The notes: a model not told the origin generated them from the sequence alone. DNA of 64,000 nt from Nocardioides litoris (GCF_006346315.1 NZ_VDMR01000001.1:496001-560000); one strand, 5' to 3'. Positions 9,751 through 20,909 are shown, numbered from the stretch's first letter. A program made the numbers and translations.

Positions 9751-11193
9751 TCAGACGACCCGCGGCTCCTTCGCCGGCGTCGGTCCCACCGGCCGCCCGC
9801 CGCGTCCGCGGGGGCGCGAGGACAGCACGAACAGCGTCCACGCGGCGAGCACGGCCAGCGCGACCCCGAGCCCGAGCCGCGGCACCTGGGGGAGTGCGAT
9901 GCCGACGAACCCGCCGACCACCCAGGCCAGCTGCAGGGTGGTGTCGGAGCGGGCGAAGGCGCTGGCCTGCACCCTCACCGGCACACCGGACTGGATGGTG
10001 GAGTCGAGGGAGACCTTGGCCAGCGACTGCGCCAGGCCGGCCACCAGCCCCAGCCCGGCCAGCGCCAGCAGGCCGTAGAACAGCGTGCCCACGAGCACGA
10101 TGCCGACGTCGGCCAGCAACGCGAAGGTCACCGTCACCGCCGGGTTGATCTTCTTCAGCACCGAGGCCGCGAAGATGCCGATGGCGTTGCCCGTGGCCGC
10201 GCCGCCGATGACGATGCCGACCAGCGCCGCCTGCTTCGTCTCGGTCTCCCAGCCGGGCAGCGGGTGGTCGCGCAGCAGGAACGCCATGTACATGGTCAAG
10301 AAGCCCGAGAGCCACCGCGGCCCGAGGTTGGCCCGCAGTGCGTAGGCCACCTGCGGCGGGATCTGGGTGCCCTTGCGGTCGTTCTCGCCCGGTCGCAGCG
10401 AGACCTGCTGCTCCCCGGCGGTGGAGTCGACCTTGGCCGGCAGCAGGATCGCCGCCACCGTGCCGACCACGAAGACCAGGAACGCGTAGCGCAGCGACCA
10501 CGACGCCCCGAAGTACGCCGCCGCGCCGGCCAGGGGCGCCGAGATGCCGCCGCCGACCAGGCCGGCCAGGGAGACCCGCCCGTTGGCCTTGACCAGCGTG
10601 AGGTCGTCGGGGAGCAGGCGCGGGATCGCGGCGGCCCGCGTGACGCCGTACGCCTTGGACGCGACGAGGACGCCGAGGGCGGCGGGGTAGAGCAGGGCCG
10701 AGTCGGCTGCGACCGCCCCCGCCAGCACCCAGCACAGGAACCCGCGGATCGCGAACGTCGCGCCGATGGCCCACCTGCGACCGTGGCTGAACTTGTCCAG
10801 GAACGGGCCGATGAGCGGCGCCACGATGGCGAACGGCAGCATCGTCAGGCCCAGGAACAGCGCCACCTGGCCGCGGGCCTCGCTCGTGGCGCCGGCGAAG
10901 AAGACGGTGGTGGCCAGCGAGATGGCCACGGCCGCGTCGCCGGCGGCGTTGGCGGCGTGGAGGTAGATGAGCCGGTTGAGCCCCGACTGCTCGGCGCCCT
11001 GGGCCCCGGCGGCCCGCCTGGCCTGCGCGACGGCGTACCGCCCCGCCCGGCCGGTGACCCGGGCCGCCCCCCGGGCGCCACGGGCGGTCGCGCGCGCCCC
11101 GGTGCCCAGGCCCCGGCCGACGCCCTGGCCCACGCCCTGGCCGCCGCGGGGGCGCTCGGTGCGCGCCTCGTCGTGGTCGGGGCCGGAGGTCAT
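9751..11193 (-). CDS. MFS transporter
   Basis: 480 residues. An N-terminal cytoplasmic tail of about 70 residues (Gly/Arg/Ala-rich) precedes roughly 12 membrane helices. The loop after helix 2 (GPFLDKFSHGRRWAIG) matches the MFS cytoplasmic motif A pattern. ATG 11193 is favoured over ATG 11202 because a CAGGAT -10-like box (11201-11206, minus strand) lies 7 bases before it, though the longer start cannot be excluded. The substrate is unknown. The gene is divergent from the DUF3027 gene and convergent with csp. Large Arg/Gly-rich tails are seen in actinobacterial members near cspB. Confidence 0.85.
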   Translation of the reverse strand: MTSGPDHDEARTERPRGGQGVGQGVGRGLGTGARATARGARGAARVTGRAGRYAVAQARRAAGAQGAEQSGLNRLIYLHAANAAGDAAVAISLATTVFFAGATSEARGQVALFLGLTMLPFAIVAPLIGPFLDKFSHGRRWAIGATFAIRGFLCWVLAGAVAADSALLYPAALGVLVASKAYGVTRAAAIPRLLPDDLTLVKANGRVSLAGLVGGGISAPLAGAAAYFGASWSLRYAFLVFVVGTVAAILLPAKVDSTAGEQQVSLRPGENDRKGTQIPPQVAYALRANLGPRWLSGFLTMYMAFLLRDHPLPGWETETKQAALVGIVIGGAATGNAIGIFAASVLKKINPAVTVTFALLADVGIVLVGTLFYGLLALAGLGLVAGLAQSLAKVSLDSTIQSGVPVRVQASAFARSDTTLQLAWVVGGFVGIALPQVPRLGLGVALAVLAAWTLFVLSSRPRGRGGRPVGPTPAKEPRVV

Positions 11194-11294
11194 GCGGACC
11201 ATCCTGCCCCGCGGGCGCGCGGGTGCACGTGCGGACCCGCCCGACGCGCGACCCGACCTGACAGCGCCACCGCCGATCCGTCACACTGGCGCCC

Positions 11295-12086
11295 GTGACG
11301 ACCTCCGGCACCCTCGCGCGCACCCAGCCCGACTCCGTGGCCGCCCGGGCCGTGGAGGTGGCCCGCGCCGCCCTCCTCGAGGAGGTCCCGGCCGCCGAGG
11401 TCGGCGAGCACCTCGGCGTCGAGGCCGAGGTCGAGGCCGACCGCACCGTCACGCACTTCTTCGCCTGCAGCCGTCCGGGGTACGTCGGGTGGCGCTGGGC
11501 GGTCACCGTCGTGCGGGCCTACCGCCAGCGCACCGTCACCGTCGCCGAGGTCGTGCTGCTGCCCGGCTCCGAGGCCGTCACCGCTCCTGACTGGGTGCCC
11601 TACCGCGAGCGCATCCGCTCCGGCGACCTCTCGCCCGGCGACCTGCTGCCCGTCGACGACGACGACCCGCGCCTGGTGCCGACGTACTCCTTCGGCGACG
11701 ACCCGCTCGACGCCGACGAGAAGGCCCAGGTGCGCCAGGTGGCCCAGGACCTCGGCCTGGGCCGGGTCCGCACCCTCTCGCCCGAGGGCCGCGACCTCGC
11801 CGCGCAGCGCTGGTACGACGGCGACGGCGGCCCCGACAGCCCGCTGGCCCAGGCCGCCCCGCAGTCGTGCAGCAGCTGCGGCTTCCTGGTCCGGCTCGCC
11901 GGCCCGCTCTCGCTGGCCTTCGGGGTCTGCGCCAATGCCGAGGCCAACGACGACGGCCGCGTCGTCTCGATGCAGCACGGCTGCGGCGCCCACTCCGAGG
12001 TCCGGCTGGCCAAGAAGCACGAGCCCCAGCCGCTGCCCGACCACGTCCTGGACACCATCGGCACCGACGACTTCGAGTCGTTCTGA
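11295..12086 (+). CDS. DUF3027 family protein
   Basis: 263 residues from GTG 11295. A weak CACACT -10 sits 7 bases before it. The sequence matches the actinobacterial DUF3027 family (known from the M. tuberculosis Rv0883c neighbourhood): an N-terminal domain with THFFACSRPGYVGWRWAV and a C-terminal segment with CSSCGFLV and MQHGCGAHSEV. The cysteines at CSSC and the later Cys/His residues look like a metal-binding knuckle. No enzymatic motif or membrane helix is visible. Function unknown; it may be a nucleic-acid or protein-binding regulator. Confidence 0.8.
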   Translation: MTTSGTLARTQPDSVAARAVEVARAALLEEVPAAEVGEHLGVEAEVEADRTVTHFFACSRPGYVGWRWAVTVVRAYRQRTVTVAEVVLLPGSEAVTAPDWVPYRERIRSGDLSPGDLLPVDDDDPRLVPTYSFGDDPLDADEKAQVRQVAQDLGLGRVRTLSPEGRDLAAQRWYDGDGGPDSPLAQAAPQSCSSCGFLVRLAGPLSLAFGVCANAEANDDGRVVSMQHGCGAHSEVRLAKKHEPQPLPDHVLDTIGTDDFESF

Positions 12087-12172
12087 CGAGGGTCGGGCGA
12101 CACGGTGGTCGAGGAAGGCGCCCCGGCGCCTGACCCGAGGCCACGCCGCCGCGGCGGTGGGGTCGACCCGGC
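12087..12172. other. Convergent gap with GC hairpins
   Basis: 86 bases between two convergent genes. Short self-complementary runs (GGCGCCCCGGCGCC at about 12117-12130 and CCGCCGCGGCGG at about 12147-12158) could terminate both transcripts. No T-run. Confidence 0.35.
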
Positions 12173-12466
12173 CTAGGCGTCGGTCTCCGCGTCGCGCTCC
12201 TGCCGTGCCCGGCGCCGCCGCCGGCAGTACTCCATGCCGAACAGCCCGAGCCCCACCCCGGCCAGGCACATCCACAGCCACCAGGTGTGGCCGTCCTCCT
12301 CGAGGCGCCCGTAGAACGGCAGCAGCCCGAGGAAGGCCAGCAGGAAGATGCCGGTGCCGACCTCGACCGTGCGCACGCCGTCGACGTCGAGGGGCTCCAC
12401 GTCGGCCAGCACGTAGACCTTGTCGCGGAACTCGTGCTGCATCGGCTGGTCGTCGCGCAGGTCCAC
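12173..12466 (-). CDS. DUF2530 small membrane protein
   Basis: 97 residues from GTG 12466, a start supported by a TACGAT -10 box 6 bases upstream (leaderless). Two hydrophobic segments (GIFLLAFLGLLPFYG and WWLWMCLAGVGLGLFGMEY) are followed by a strongly basic tail, CRRRRRARQER. This matches the DUF2530 family of actinobacteria. The positive tail suggests a cytoplasmic C-terminus. Function unknown. It sits between the DUF3027 gene (convergent) and the purine permease gene (divergent). Confidence 0.75.
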   Translation of the reverse strand: MDLRDDQPMQHEFRDKVYVLADVEPLDVDGVRTVEVGTGIFLLAFLGLLPFYGRLEEDGHTWWLWMCLAGVGLGLFGMEYCRRRRRARQERDAETDA

Positions 12467-12472
12467 GGACCG

Positions 12473-12478
12473 ATCGTA
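12473..12478 (-). promoter_or_regulatory. -10 box of DUF2530 gene (leaderless)
   Basis: TACGAT on the minus strand, 6 bases before GTG 12466. Confidence 0.5.
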
Positions 12479-12557
12479 GCCCGCGTCACCGACCGAGCGA
12501 CGAGACGCAACCCGCCCGTGACCCACGCACCCCCTCGCGACTGAGAAGGTGTGCGTC

Positions 12558-13988
12558 GTGCCTGCGATCGACCGCTACTTCATGATCACCGAGCGTGGCT
12601 CCACGGTGGGCCGGGAGGTGCGCGGCGGTCTCGTCACGTTCTTCACGATGGCCTACATCGTCGCGCTCAACCCCCTCATCCTCGGGTACGCCGCCGACGC
12701 CGACGGCAACTTCCTCGGTGCCGCGCCCGGGTCCGGTCCCAACCTGCCGGCCATCGCGGCCGGCACCTCGCTGGTCGCGGGCGTCATGTGCATCCTGATG
12801 GGCGCCGTGGCCCGGTTCCCGCTGGCCATCGCCACCGGTCTCGGCCTCAACGCGTTCCTCGCCGTCGCGGTCGCCTCGCAGATGACGTGGGCCGACGCGA
12901 TGGGCCTGGTCGTCCTGGAGGGCATCGTCATCCTGGTCCTGGTGCTCACCGGGTTCCGCACGGCGGTCTTCCACGCCGTGCCCGTGCAGCTCAAGGTCGC
13001 CATCTCGGTCGGCATCGGCCTGTTCATCGCCCTCATCGGCTTCGTCGACGCGGGCTTCGTCCGGCGCATCCCCGATGCCGCCCAGACGACCGTGCCCGTC
13101 CAGCTGGGGCAGACCGGGCAGCTCGACGGCTGGCCGGTGGTCGTCTTCGTGCTGGGCCTGGTGCTGCTGGTGACGCTGTGGGTGCGCCAGGTGCGCGGCG
13201 CCATCCTCATCTCGATCGCGGTCACGACCGCGGTCGCGATCCTGGTGCAGGCCGTCGCCGAGCTCGCCCCGGGCTCACCGACCGGGTGGGCGCTCACGGT
13301 GCCCGACCTGCCCGACGGCTGGGCCTGGCCCGACTTCGGCACGCTCGGGCAGGTCAGCCTGCTCGGCGGGTTCGAGCGCGCCGGCGTGGTGGTGGCCCTG
13401 CTGTTCGTCTTCACGCTCCTGCTGGCCGACTTCTTCGACACCATGGGCACGATGACGGCCATCGGGGCCGAGGCCGGCCTCAACGACGAGGACGGCGTGC
13501 CGCCGGAGGTGCAGAAGATCCTCGTCGTCGACTCGGTCGCCGCGGCGGCCGGTGGGCTCGGGGGCGTCTCCTCCAACACCTCCTACATCGAGTCGGCCGC
13601 CGGCGTCGGCGAGGGCGCCCGCACCGGGCTCGCCTCGATCGTCACCGGCGCCTGCTTCCTGCTCACCATCTTCCTGGCGCCGCTGGTCGAGACGGTCCCG
13701 TCGGAGGCCGCGGTGCCGGCGCTCGTGCTGGTCGGCTTCCTGATGATGCGCCAGGTCACCCAGATCGAGTGGGACGACCTCGAGATCGCCCTGCCGGCGT
13801 TCCTCACCATCGTGCTGATGCCCTTCACCTACTCCATCTCGGTCGGCATCGGCGCCGGCTTCCTGGCCTACGTGCTCATCAAGGTCGTGCGCGGCAAGGT
13901 CGCCGAGGTCAGCCCGCTGCTGTGGGTCATCGCCGCCCTGTTCGTCCTCTACTTCGCCATCCGGCCGGTCACCGAGCTCCTCACCTGA
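12558..13988 (+). CDS. NCS2-family purine permease (AzgA-like)
   Basis: 476 residues. GTG 12558 is preferred over GTG 12549 because GAGAAGG sits 8 bases upstream of it. The start AIDRYFMITERGSTVGREVRGG and the next segment FFTMAYIVALNPLIL are characteristic of the AzgA (hypoxanthine/guanine/adenine) branch of NCS2 proton symporters. About 12 or more membrane helices follow; the conserved ADFFDTMGTMTAIG and GGVSSNTSYIESAAGV blocks form the substrate region. Expected role: proton-driven uptake of purine bases for salvage. The exact base cannot be told. No riboswitch is visible in the 70-base upstream gap. Confidence 0.88.
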   Translation: MPAIDRYFMITERGSTVGREVRGGLVTFFTMAYIVALNPLILGYAADADGNFLGAAPGSGPNLPAIAAGTSLVAGVMCILMGAVARFPLAIATGLGLNAFLAVAVASQMTWADAMGLVVLEGIVILVLVLTGFRTAVFHAVPVQLKVAISVGIGLFIALIGFVDAGFVRRIPDAAQTTVPVQLGQTGQLDGWPVVVFVLGLVLLVTLWVRQVRGAILISIAVTTAVAILVQAVAELAPGSPTGWALTVPDLPDGWAWPDFGTLGQVSLLGGFERAGVVVALLFVFTLLLADFFDTMGTMTAIGAEAGLNDEDGVPPEVQKILVVDSVAAAAGGLGGVSSNTSYIESAAGVGEGARTGLASIVTGACFLLTIFLAPLVETVPSEAAVPALVLVGFLMMRQVTQIEWDDLEIALPAFLTIVLMPFTYSISVGIGAGFLAYVLIKVVRGKVAEVSPLLWVIAALFVLYFAIRPVTELLT

Positions 13989-14155
13989 CCTGGAGCGGGT
14001 GGGTCGGGTGGCCGCGCGCGTGGCAGGCCGCGTCTCGGCGTCTAGGACGCTCGCTGCGCTCGCGCCGCTGCGCGCGGCCTGCGGCCGTCCTTGACCCCGA
14101 GCCTCGCGCGGCCCGCCGACCCACCCGTCACACGAGATGCACCGGCACCACTCCC

Positions 14156-14207
14156 GGCGGGGATCTCCTACTCCTGGTCGGTAGTTCCCCGCCAGGAGTG
14201 GGAGATC
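14156..14207. repeat. Overlapping, mutually exclusive inverted repeats
   Basis: Stem A pairs GGCGGGGA (14156-14163) with TCCCCGCC (14186-14193). Stem B pairs 14162-14177 (starting GATCTCC) with 14192-14207 at 15 of 16 positions. The arms interleave as A-B-A'-B' and share 2 bases at each overlap. In a single strand they could form alternative hairpins or a pseudoknot. The core GGTAGTTCCCCGCC is reminiscent of the core at 5669. Confidence 0.6.
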
Positions 14208-14276
14208 GGCACCAGGAGTCAGGGCGGCCGCGCCAGCGGCGGCGCGGGCGGAGCCCGTGCCGCTGAGCGCGCCGTC

Positions 14277-14367
14277 AGTCGATCGGGCGAGGCTCCGGGT
14301 CAAGGACCGCGAAGCGGCCGGCGGAGCCGGCGCCGCAGGCGTCCTTGACGCGGAGACCCGATCGACT
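14277..14367. repeat. Long imperfect hairpin
   Basis: AGTCGATCGGG (14277-14287) pairs perfectly with 14357-14367, and GTCAAGGAC (14299-14307) pairs perfectly with 14341-14349. The GC-rich centre may pair further. It lies between the permease stop and the MarR promoter. Confidence 0.6.
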
Positions 14368-14427
14368 ACGCGCGCGGCCGCCGACACCAGCCACGCCACC
14401 CACCACCACCACCCCCGCGGAGGAATA

Positions 14428-14455
14428 GTTAGCCAGGGTAATGACTTAGGCTAAC
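14428..14455. promoter_or_regulatory. MarR operator overlapping a leaderless promoter
   Basis: GTTAGCC (14428-14434) and GGCTAAC (14449-14455) form a perfect 7-base inverted repeat with half-site centres 21 bases apart, i.e. two helical turns. The right half overlaps the -10 box TAGGCT (14447-14452), which ends 6 bases before ATG 14459. A dimeric MarR repressor bound here would block RNA polymerase directly. This is unusually AT-rich for the region. Autoregulation is inferred. Confidence 0.65.
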
Positions 14456-14458
14456 GAC

Positions 14459-14908
14459 ATGCCCACCGTCGAGAAGGTCGCCCGCACCGACACGGGGCTC
14501 GCCTCCGAGCTCCGGTTCTCGGTCATGCGCCTGCGCCGACGCCTGGCGGGGGAGCGGCACCCCGACAACGACCTCAGCCTCGGCGCGATGGGGGTGCTGG
14601 CCGGCCTCCACCGGCTCGGCGACCTCACCGTCGGTGAGCTGGCCCAGCGCGAGAAGGTGCAGCCGCCGAGCATGACCCGCACCGTCAGCGCCCTCGAGGC
14701 AGACGGGTACGTCGAGCGCCGCCGGCACGCCACCGACGGCCGCCAGGTCGTGGTCACCCTCACCGACCGGGGCCGCACCACCCTGCTCGCCGACCGGCGC
14801 CGCCGCGACGAGTGGCTCGCGCTCCGGCTCCGGGAGCTCACGCCCGACGAGCGCGCCGTGCTGCGGCAGGCCGCGCCCATCCTCGAACGACTGGCGGGAG
14901 CCGAGTGA
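14459..14908 (+). CDS. MarR-family transcriptional regulator
   Basis: 149 residues with the MarR winged-helix fold: helical dimerisation end, DLTVGELAQREKVQPPSMTRTVSALEADGYVER as recognition helix region (about 58-90), and wing HATDGRQVVVTLTDRG. It is predicted to bind the inverted repeat directly upstream and to repress itself and the MFS carrier gene. It overlaps that carrier by 4 bases (GTGA), the usual layout of a ligand-released efflux operon. The mRNA is probably leaderless. The inducer is unknown. Confidence 0.9.
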   Translation: MPTVEKVARTDTGLASELRFSVMRLRRRLAGERHPDNDLSLGAMGVLAGLHRLGDLTVGELAQREKVQPPSMTRTVSALEADGYVERRRHATDGRQVVVTLTDRGRTTLLADRRRRDEWLALRLRELTPDERAVLRQAAPILERLAGAE

Positions 14909-16200
14909 GTCCCACCTTCCGCGCCCTGCGCAACCACAACTACCGCCTCTACGTCGCCGGCACCCTGGTCTCCAACACCGGCACCTGGATGCAGCGGGTC
15001 GCCCAGGACTGGCTGGTCCTGACCCTCGGCGGCGGGGGCACCGCCCTCGGCATCACCACCGGGCTGCAGTTCCTCCCGGTGCTCCTCCTCTCGCCGTACG
15101 CCGGCGTCATCGCCGACCGGGTGCCGAAGCGCCGGCTGCTGCAGGTGACCCAGGCCTCGATGGGCCTGACCAGCCTGCTGCTGGGCGTGCTCGCGGTCAC
15201 CGAGGCCGCCCAGACCTGGCACGTGTTCGTGATCGCGACGATCTTCGGTGTCGCCTCGGCGTTCGACGGACCCGCGCGGCAGTCGTTCGTCTCCGAGATG
15301 GTCGGGCCCGACGACCTGACCAACGCCGTCGGCCTCAACTCCGCCAGCTTCAACCTGGCCCGCATCCTCGGCCCCGCGCTCGCCGGCCTGATGATCCACG
15401 CGCTGGGCGACGGCACGTCGGCCACCGGCTGGGTCATCCTCATCAACGCCGTGTCCTACCTCGCCGTCATCGCCCAGCTGCAGCGGATGGACCTCGCGGC
15501 GCTGCACTCGCCCCGCCCCACCGGCCGCCAGCCGGGTGCGCTGCTGGAGGGCGTGCGCTACGTGCGCAGCCAGCCACGGATGGTGATGATCCTGGTGCTG
15601 GTCTTCTTCGCCGGCACGTTCGGGATGAACTTCATGATCACCTCGGCGCTGATGGCGACCCAGGAGTTCGGCAAGGGCGCGGGGGAGTTCGGCGTCCTGG
15701 GCTCGGCCCTGGCCGTCGGGTCGCTGACCGGGGCGGTGCTCGCCGCCCGTCGCTCGCGCATCCGGCTCCGACTGCTCGTCGGCGCCGGTGGTGCCTTCGG
15801 CGTCGCGCTCCTCGTGGCGTCGGTGCTGCCGACGTACACCTCGTTCGCGCTGTTCGCCCCGGTCATCGGATTCTGCACGCTGACGATGCTCAACTCCTCC
15901 AACGCCACGCTGCAGCTCAGCGCCGCGCCCGAGCTGCGGGGCCGGGTGCTCGCGCTCTACATGACGATCGTGATGGGCGGCACCCCGATCGGCTCGCCCG
16001 TCATCGGCTTCGTGGGGGAGCACTTCGGGGCCCGGTGGACCCTGGTGTTCGGCGGCCTGCTGACCCTGGTCGGCACCGTGCTCGCCGTCGCCGTCTACGC
16101 GCGGATGACCGGCGGCTGGCGCAGCCTGGTCGCCGAGACCCGCTCGACCCGCGGCCGGCGGGTCGAGGACGCCGTCCCCGAGACCGTCCAGGCCACCTGA
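14905..16200 (+). CDS. MFS efflux transporter (EntS/MFS_3 type)
   Basis: 431 residues from GTG 14905 (GGGAG 5 bases upstream, overlaps the MarR stop). About 12 membrane helices. [13 protein letters not shown] in the first helix and [11 protein letters not shown] (motif A loop) are typical of the MFS_3 group that includes enterobactin exporter EntS and macrolide-type exporters. Coupled expression with a MarR regulator argues for export of a toxic compound or siderophore-like molecule. The substrate is unknown. A perfect 18-base palindrome follows the stop. Confidence 0.88.
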   Translation: MSPTFRALRNHNYRLYVAGTLVSNTGTWMQRVAQDWLVLTLGGGGTALGITTGLQFLPVLLLSPYAGVIADRVPKRRLLQVTQASMGLTSLLLGVLAVTEAAQTWHVFVIATIFGVASAFDGPARQSFVSEMVGPDDLTNAVGLNSASFNLARILGPALAGLMIHALGDGTSATGWVILINAVSYLAVIAQLQRMDLAALHSPRPTGRQPGALLEGVRYVRSQPRMVMILVLVFFAGTFGMNFMITSALMATQEFGKGAGEFGVLGSALAVGSLTGAVLAARRSRIRLRLLVGAGGAFGVALLVASVLPTYTSFALFAPVIGFCTLTMLNSSNATLQLSAAPELRGRVLALYMTIVMGGTPIGSPVIGFVGEHFGARWTLVFGGLLTLVGTVLAVAVYARMTGGWRSLVAETRSTRGRRVEDAVPETVQAT

Positions 16201-16233
16201 GCGGCCCCGCGGGGCCGCGCCCCGGCGCGTTTT
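16201..16233 (+). terminator. Terminator-like palindrome after MFS gene
   Basis: GCGGCCCCGCGGGGCCGC (16201-16218) is a perfect palindrome directly after the stop codon. A short TTTT at 16230-16233 follows at a distance. It probably separates the MFS operon from the str operon. Confidence 0.5.
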
Positions 16234-16260
16234 GCCTGCCCGTACGGCGGCCGGTAGCCT
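16232..16260 (+). promoter_or_regulatory. rpsL promoter
   Basis: -35 TTGCCT (16232-16237), 17-base spacer, -10 TAGCCT (16255-16260): a good match to an actinobacterial housekeeping promoter. It gives a leader of roughly 165-170 bases to rpsL. No clear protein-binding leader motif was recognised, but the leader is long enough for ribosomal protein feedback control. Confidence 0.65.
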
Positions 16261-16435
16261 CGTCGCTTGTGTGTCTGGCCTGTCCAGGCGCTCTCGTCTG
16301 CCCGGACCGCGACCTCAGCTCGACCAGGTCCCCCGGGCACACGGGCACTCGCCCCACCCGCGTCCACGGAGGACGCACCACCACCGTGCCCGGCACCGTG
16401 CCGGCACTGAGAGTAGACCGAGAGGGAACCACCAG

Positions 16436-16810
16436 GTGCCCACCATTCAGCAGTTGGTCCGCAAGGGCCGCCAGGACAAGGTGTCGAAGAACAAGACGCC
16501 TGCCCTGAAGGGTTCGCCCCAGCGACGCGGCGTCTGCACGCGCGTCTACACCACCACCCCGAAGAAGCCGAACTCCGCCCTCCGCAAGGTCGCCCGCGTG
16601 CGCCTGAGCAGCGGCGTCGAGGTCACGGCCTACATCCCGGGCGTGGGCCACAACCTCCAGGAGCACTCCATCGTGCTCGTCCGCGGCGGCCGGGTGAAGG
16701 ACCTCCCCGGTGTCCGCTACAAGATCATCCGCGGCTCGCTCGACACCCAGGGCGTGAAGAACCGCAAGCAGGCTCGCAGCCGCTACGGCGCGAAGAAGGA
16801 GAAGAGCTGA
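16436..16810 (+). CDS. rpsL: Ribosomal protein S12
   Basis: 124 residues, the standard length; 30S decoding-centre protein. GTG 16436 follows an AGAGGGA ribosome binding site and gives the canonical start [21 protein letters not shown] carries Lys43 and [13 protein letters not shown] carries Lys88, the two residues whose substitution gives streptomycin resistance in other bacteria; both are wild type. First gene of the str operon, one base before rpsG. Confidence 0.99.
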   Translation: MPTIQQLVRKGRQDKVSKNKTPALKGSPQRRGVCTRVYTTTPKKPNSALRKVARVRLSSGVEVTAYIPGVGHNLQEHSIVLVRGGRVKDLPGVRYKIIRGSLDTQGVKNRKQARSRYGAKKEKS

Positions 16811-16811
16811 C

Positions 16812-17282
16812 ATGCCGCGCAAGGGTCCGGCCCCGAAGCGGCCGATCGACGTCGACCCGGTCTACGGGTCGCAGCTGGTCACCCAGCTCGTGTCCAAGGT
16901 GCTGCAGGACGGCAAGAAGCAGGTCGCCCAGCGCATCGTCTACTCCGCCCTCGAGGGCTGCCGCGAGAAGAACGGCACCGACCCCGTCGTGACGCTCAAG
17001 CGCGCGATGGAGAACATCAAGCCCGCGCTGGAGGTCAAGTCCCGCCGCGTCGGTGGTGCGACCTACCAGGTCCCCGTCGAGGTCAAGGGCAACCGCGGCA
17101 CCACGCTCGCGCTCCGCTGGCTCGTGGGCTACGCCCAGGACCGCCGCGAGAAGACCATGCACGAGCGGCTGATGAACGAGATCCTCGACGCCTCCAACGG
17201 CCTCGGTGCCGCGGTGAAGAAGCGCGAGGACACCCACAAGATGGCCGAGTCCAACAAGGCCTTCGCCCACTACCGCTGGTGA
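16812..17282 (+). CDS. rpsG: Ribosomal protein S7
   Basis: 156 residues. It nucleates assembly of the 30S head by binding the 3' major domain of 16S rRNA, and in Escherichia coli it represses the str operon. [20 protein letters not shown] and the C-terminal [17 protein letters not shown] are typical of actinobacteria. ATG 16812 lies one base after the rpsL stop. A strong hairpin lies between it and fusA. Confidence 0.99.
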   Translation: MPRKGPAPKRPIDVDPVYGSQLVTQLVSKVLQDGKKQVAQRIVYSALEGCREKNGTDPVVTLKRAMENIKPALEVKSRRVGGATYQVPVEVKGNRGTTLALRWLVGYAQDRREKTMHERLMNEILDASNGLGAAVKKREDTHKMAESNKAFAHYRW

Positions 17283-17286
17283 CTCC

Positions 17287-17333
17287 GGCGGGCGCGCGCC
17301 GGCCCGGCCCCGTCCGGCCGGTGCGCGCCCGGC
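17287..17333 (+). other. Intra-operon hairpin between rpsG and fusA
   Basis: Arms 17287-17304 and 17316-17333 pair at 18 positions with one mismatch and one G-U wobble around an 11-base loop; no T-run follows. It could attenuate, process or stabilise the str mRNA, or be a site of S7 feedback. AAGGA (17364-17368) for fusA lies 30 bases downstream. Confidence 0.55.
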
Positions 17334-17380
17334 GGACCTCCTGGTCCACGTACCACAACCTCTAAGGAACGCTGAGCCTC

Positions 17381-19495
<2,115 letters not shown>

Positions 19496-19584
19496 TCCTC
19501 GCCGGTCGTCTCCACGGCGACTGGACCCTCGGCACCACCACATCAGTACGAGTCACGTCACAACCAATCCAGGAGGAGCCCACA

Positions 19585-20778
19585 GTGGCTAAGGCGAAGT
19601 TCGAGCGGACCAAGCCGCACGTCAACATCGGGACCATCGGTCACATCGACCACGGCAAGACCACCTTGACCGCGGCGATCACGAAGGTCCTGCACGACAA
19701 GCACCCCGACCTCAACGCCGCGTCGGCGTTCGAGGACATCGACAAGGCTCCCGAGGAGCGTCAGCGCGGCATCACGATCTCGATCGCGCACGTCGAGTAC
19801 CAGACCGAGGCGCGCCACTACGCGCACGTCGACTGCCCGGGTCACGCGGACTACATCAAGAACATGATCACCGGTGCCGCGCAGATGGACGGCGCGATCC
19901 TGGTCGTCGCCGCCACCGACGGCCCGATGCCGCAGACCAAGGAGCACGTGCTCCTGGCCCGCCAGGTCGGCGTGCCCGCGATCGTCGTCGCGCTCAACAA
20001 GTGCGACATGGTCGACGACGAGGAGCTCATCGAGCTCGTCGAGATGGAGGTGCGCGAGCTCCTCAGCGACTACGAGTTCCCCGGCGACGACATCCCGGTC
20101 GTCCGCGTGGCCGCCTTCCCGGCGCTGCAGGGTGACGAGAAGTGGGCCGACTCGATCGTCGAGCTCATGAACGCCGTCGACGAGGGCATCCCGACCCCCG
20201 AGCGCGAGACCGACAAGCCGTTCCTCATGCCCGTCGAGGACGTCTTCACCATCACCGGTCGCGGCACGGTCATCACCGGTCGCATCGAGCGCGGCATCAT
20301 CAAGGTCAACGAGGAGGTCGAGATCGTCGGCATCCGCGAGGGCTCCCAGAAGAGCACCGTCACCGGTGTCGAGATGTTCCGCAAGCTCCTCGACGAGGGC
20401 CAGGCCGGCGAGAACGTCGGGCTCCTGCTCCGCGGCACCAAGCGCGAGGACGTCGAGCGCGGCATGGTCGTGATCAAGCCGGGCACGACCACCCCGCACA
20501 CCAACTTCGAGGCCTCGGTCTACATCCTCAGCAAGGAGGAGGGCGGCCGCCACACGCCGTTCTTCAACAACTACCGTCCGCAGTTCTACTTCCGGACCAC
20601 GGACGTCACGGGCGTCGTCACGCTGCCCGAGGGCACCGAGATGGTCATGCCGGGTGACAACACCGAGATGTCGGTCGAGCTCATCCAGCCCATCGCCATG
20701 GACGAGGGTCTGCGCTTCGCGATCCGCGAGGGTGGCCGCACCGTCGGCGCCGGCCGGGTCGTCAAGATCACCAAGTGA
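19585..20778 (+). CDS. tuf: Elongation factor Tu
   Basis: 397 residues; GTPase carrying aminoacyl-tRNA to the ribosome. It has [14 protein letters not shown] (G1), [12 protein letters not shown] (G3) and [10 protein letters not shown] (G4), with domains II and III intact. AGGAGGAG immediately upstream is a very strong ribosome binding site, which fits its high expression. It ends the str operon and is followed by a 15-base-pair terminator hairpin. Confidence 0.99.
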   Translation: MAKAKFERTKPHVNIGTIGHIDHGKTTLTAAITKVLHDKHPDLNAASAFEDIDKAPEERQRGITISIAHVEYQTEARHYAHVDCPGHADYIKNMITGAAQMDGAILVVAATDGPMPQTKEHVLLARQVGVPAIVVALNKCDMVDDEELIELVEMEVRELLSDYEFPGDDIPVVRVAAFPALQGDEKWADSIVELMNAVDEGIPTPERETDKPFLMPVEDVFTITGRGTVITGRIERGIIKVNEEVEIVGIREGSQKSTVTGVEMFRKLLDEGQAGENVGLLLRGTKREDVERGMVVIKPGTTTPHTNFEASVYILSKEEGGRHTPFFNNYRPQFYFRTTDVTGVVTLPEGTEMVMPGDNTEMSVELIQPIAMDEGLRFAIREGGRTVGAGRVVKITK

Positions 20779-20816
20779 TCGACTGACCCAGCAGCACCAG
20801 CACCACTGCTCCACCC

Positions 20817-20850
20817 AGGACCCCCGCAGCCCCCGGGCTGCGGGGGTCCT
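20817..20850 (+). terminator. str operon terminator
   Basis: Perfect 15-base-pair stem, 20817-20831 with 20836-20850 (AGGACCCCCGCAGCC arm), with a 4-base loop, 39 bases after the tuf stop. It lacks a T-run, as is common for GC-rich actinobacterial terminators. Confidence 0.8.
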
Positions 20851-20909
20851 GCGTGTACGTGCGCCCGCCGGTGTGGGCGCCGTCGCGTTTGCCGGCCGCC
20901 GTCCACGGC

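Larger units (their letters stand above)
13989..14427. repeat. Gap rich in nested inverted repeats
   Basis: About 440 bases without a credible gene. Three structures are visible: a GC-rich block at 14040-14100 with GTCCTTGAC; overlapping inverted repeats at 14156-14207; and a long two-block hairpin at 14277-14367. GTCCTTGAC appears at 14087-14095 and again at 14341-14349, with its complement at 14299-14307. The region may be a decayed or compact palindromic element. Some of it could also terminate the permease transcript. Confidence 0.6.
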
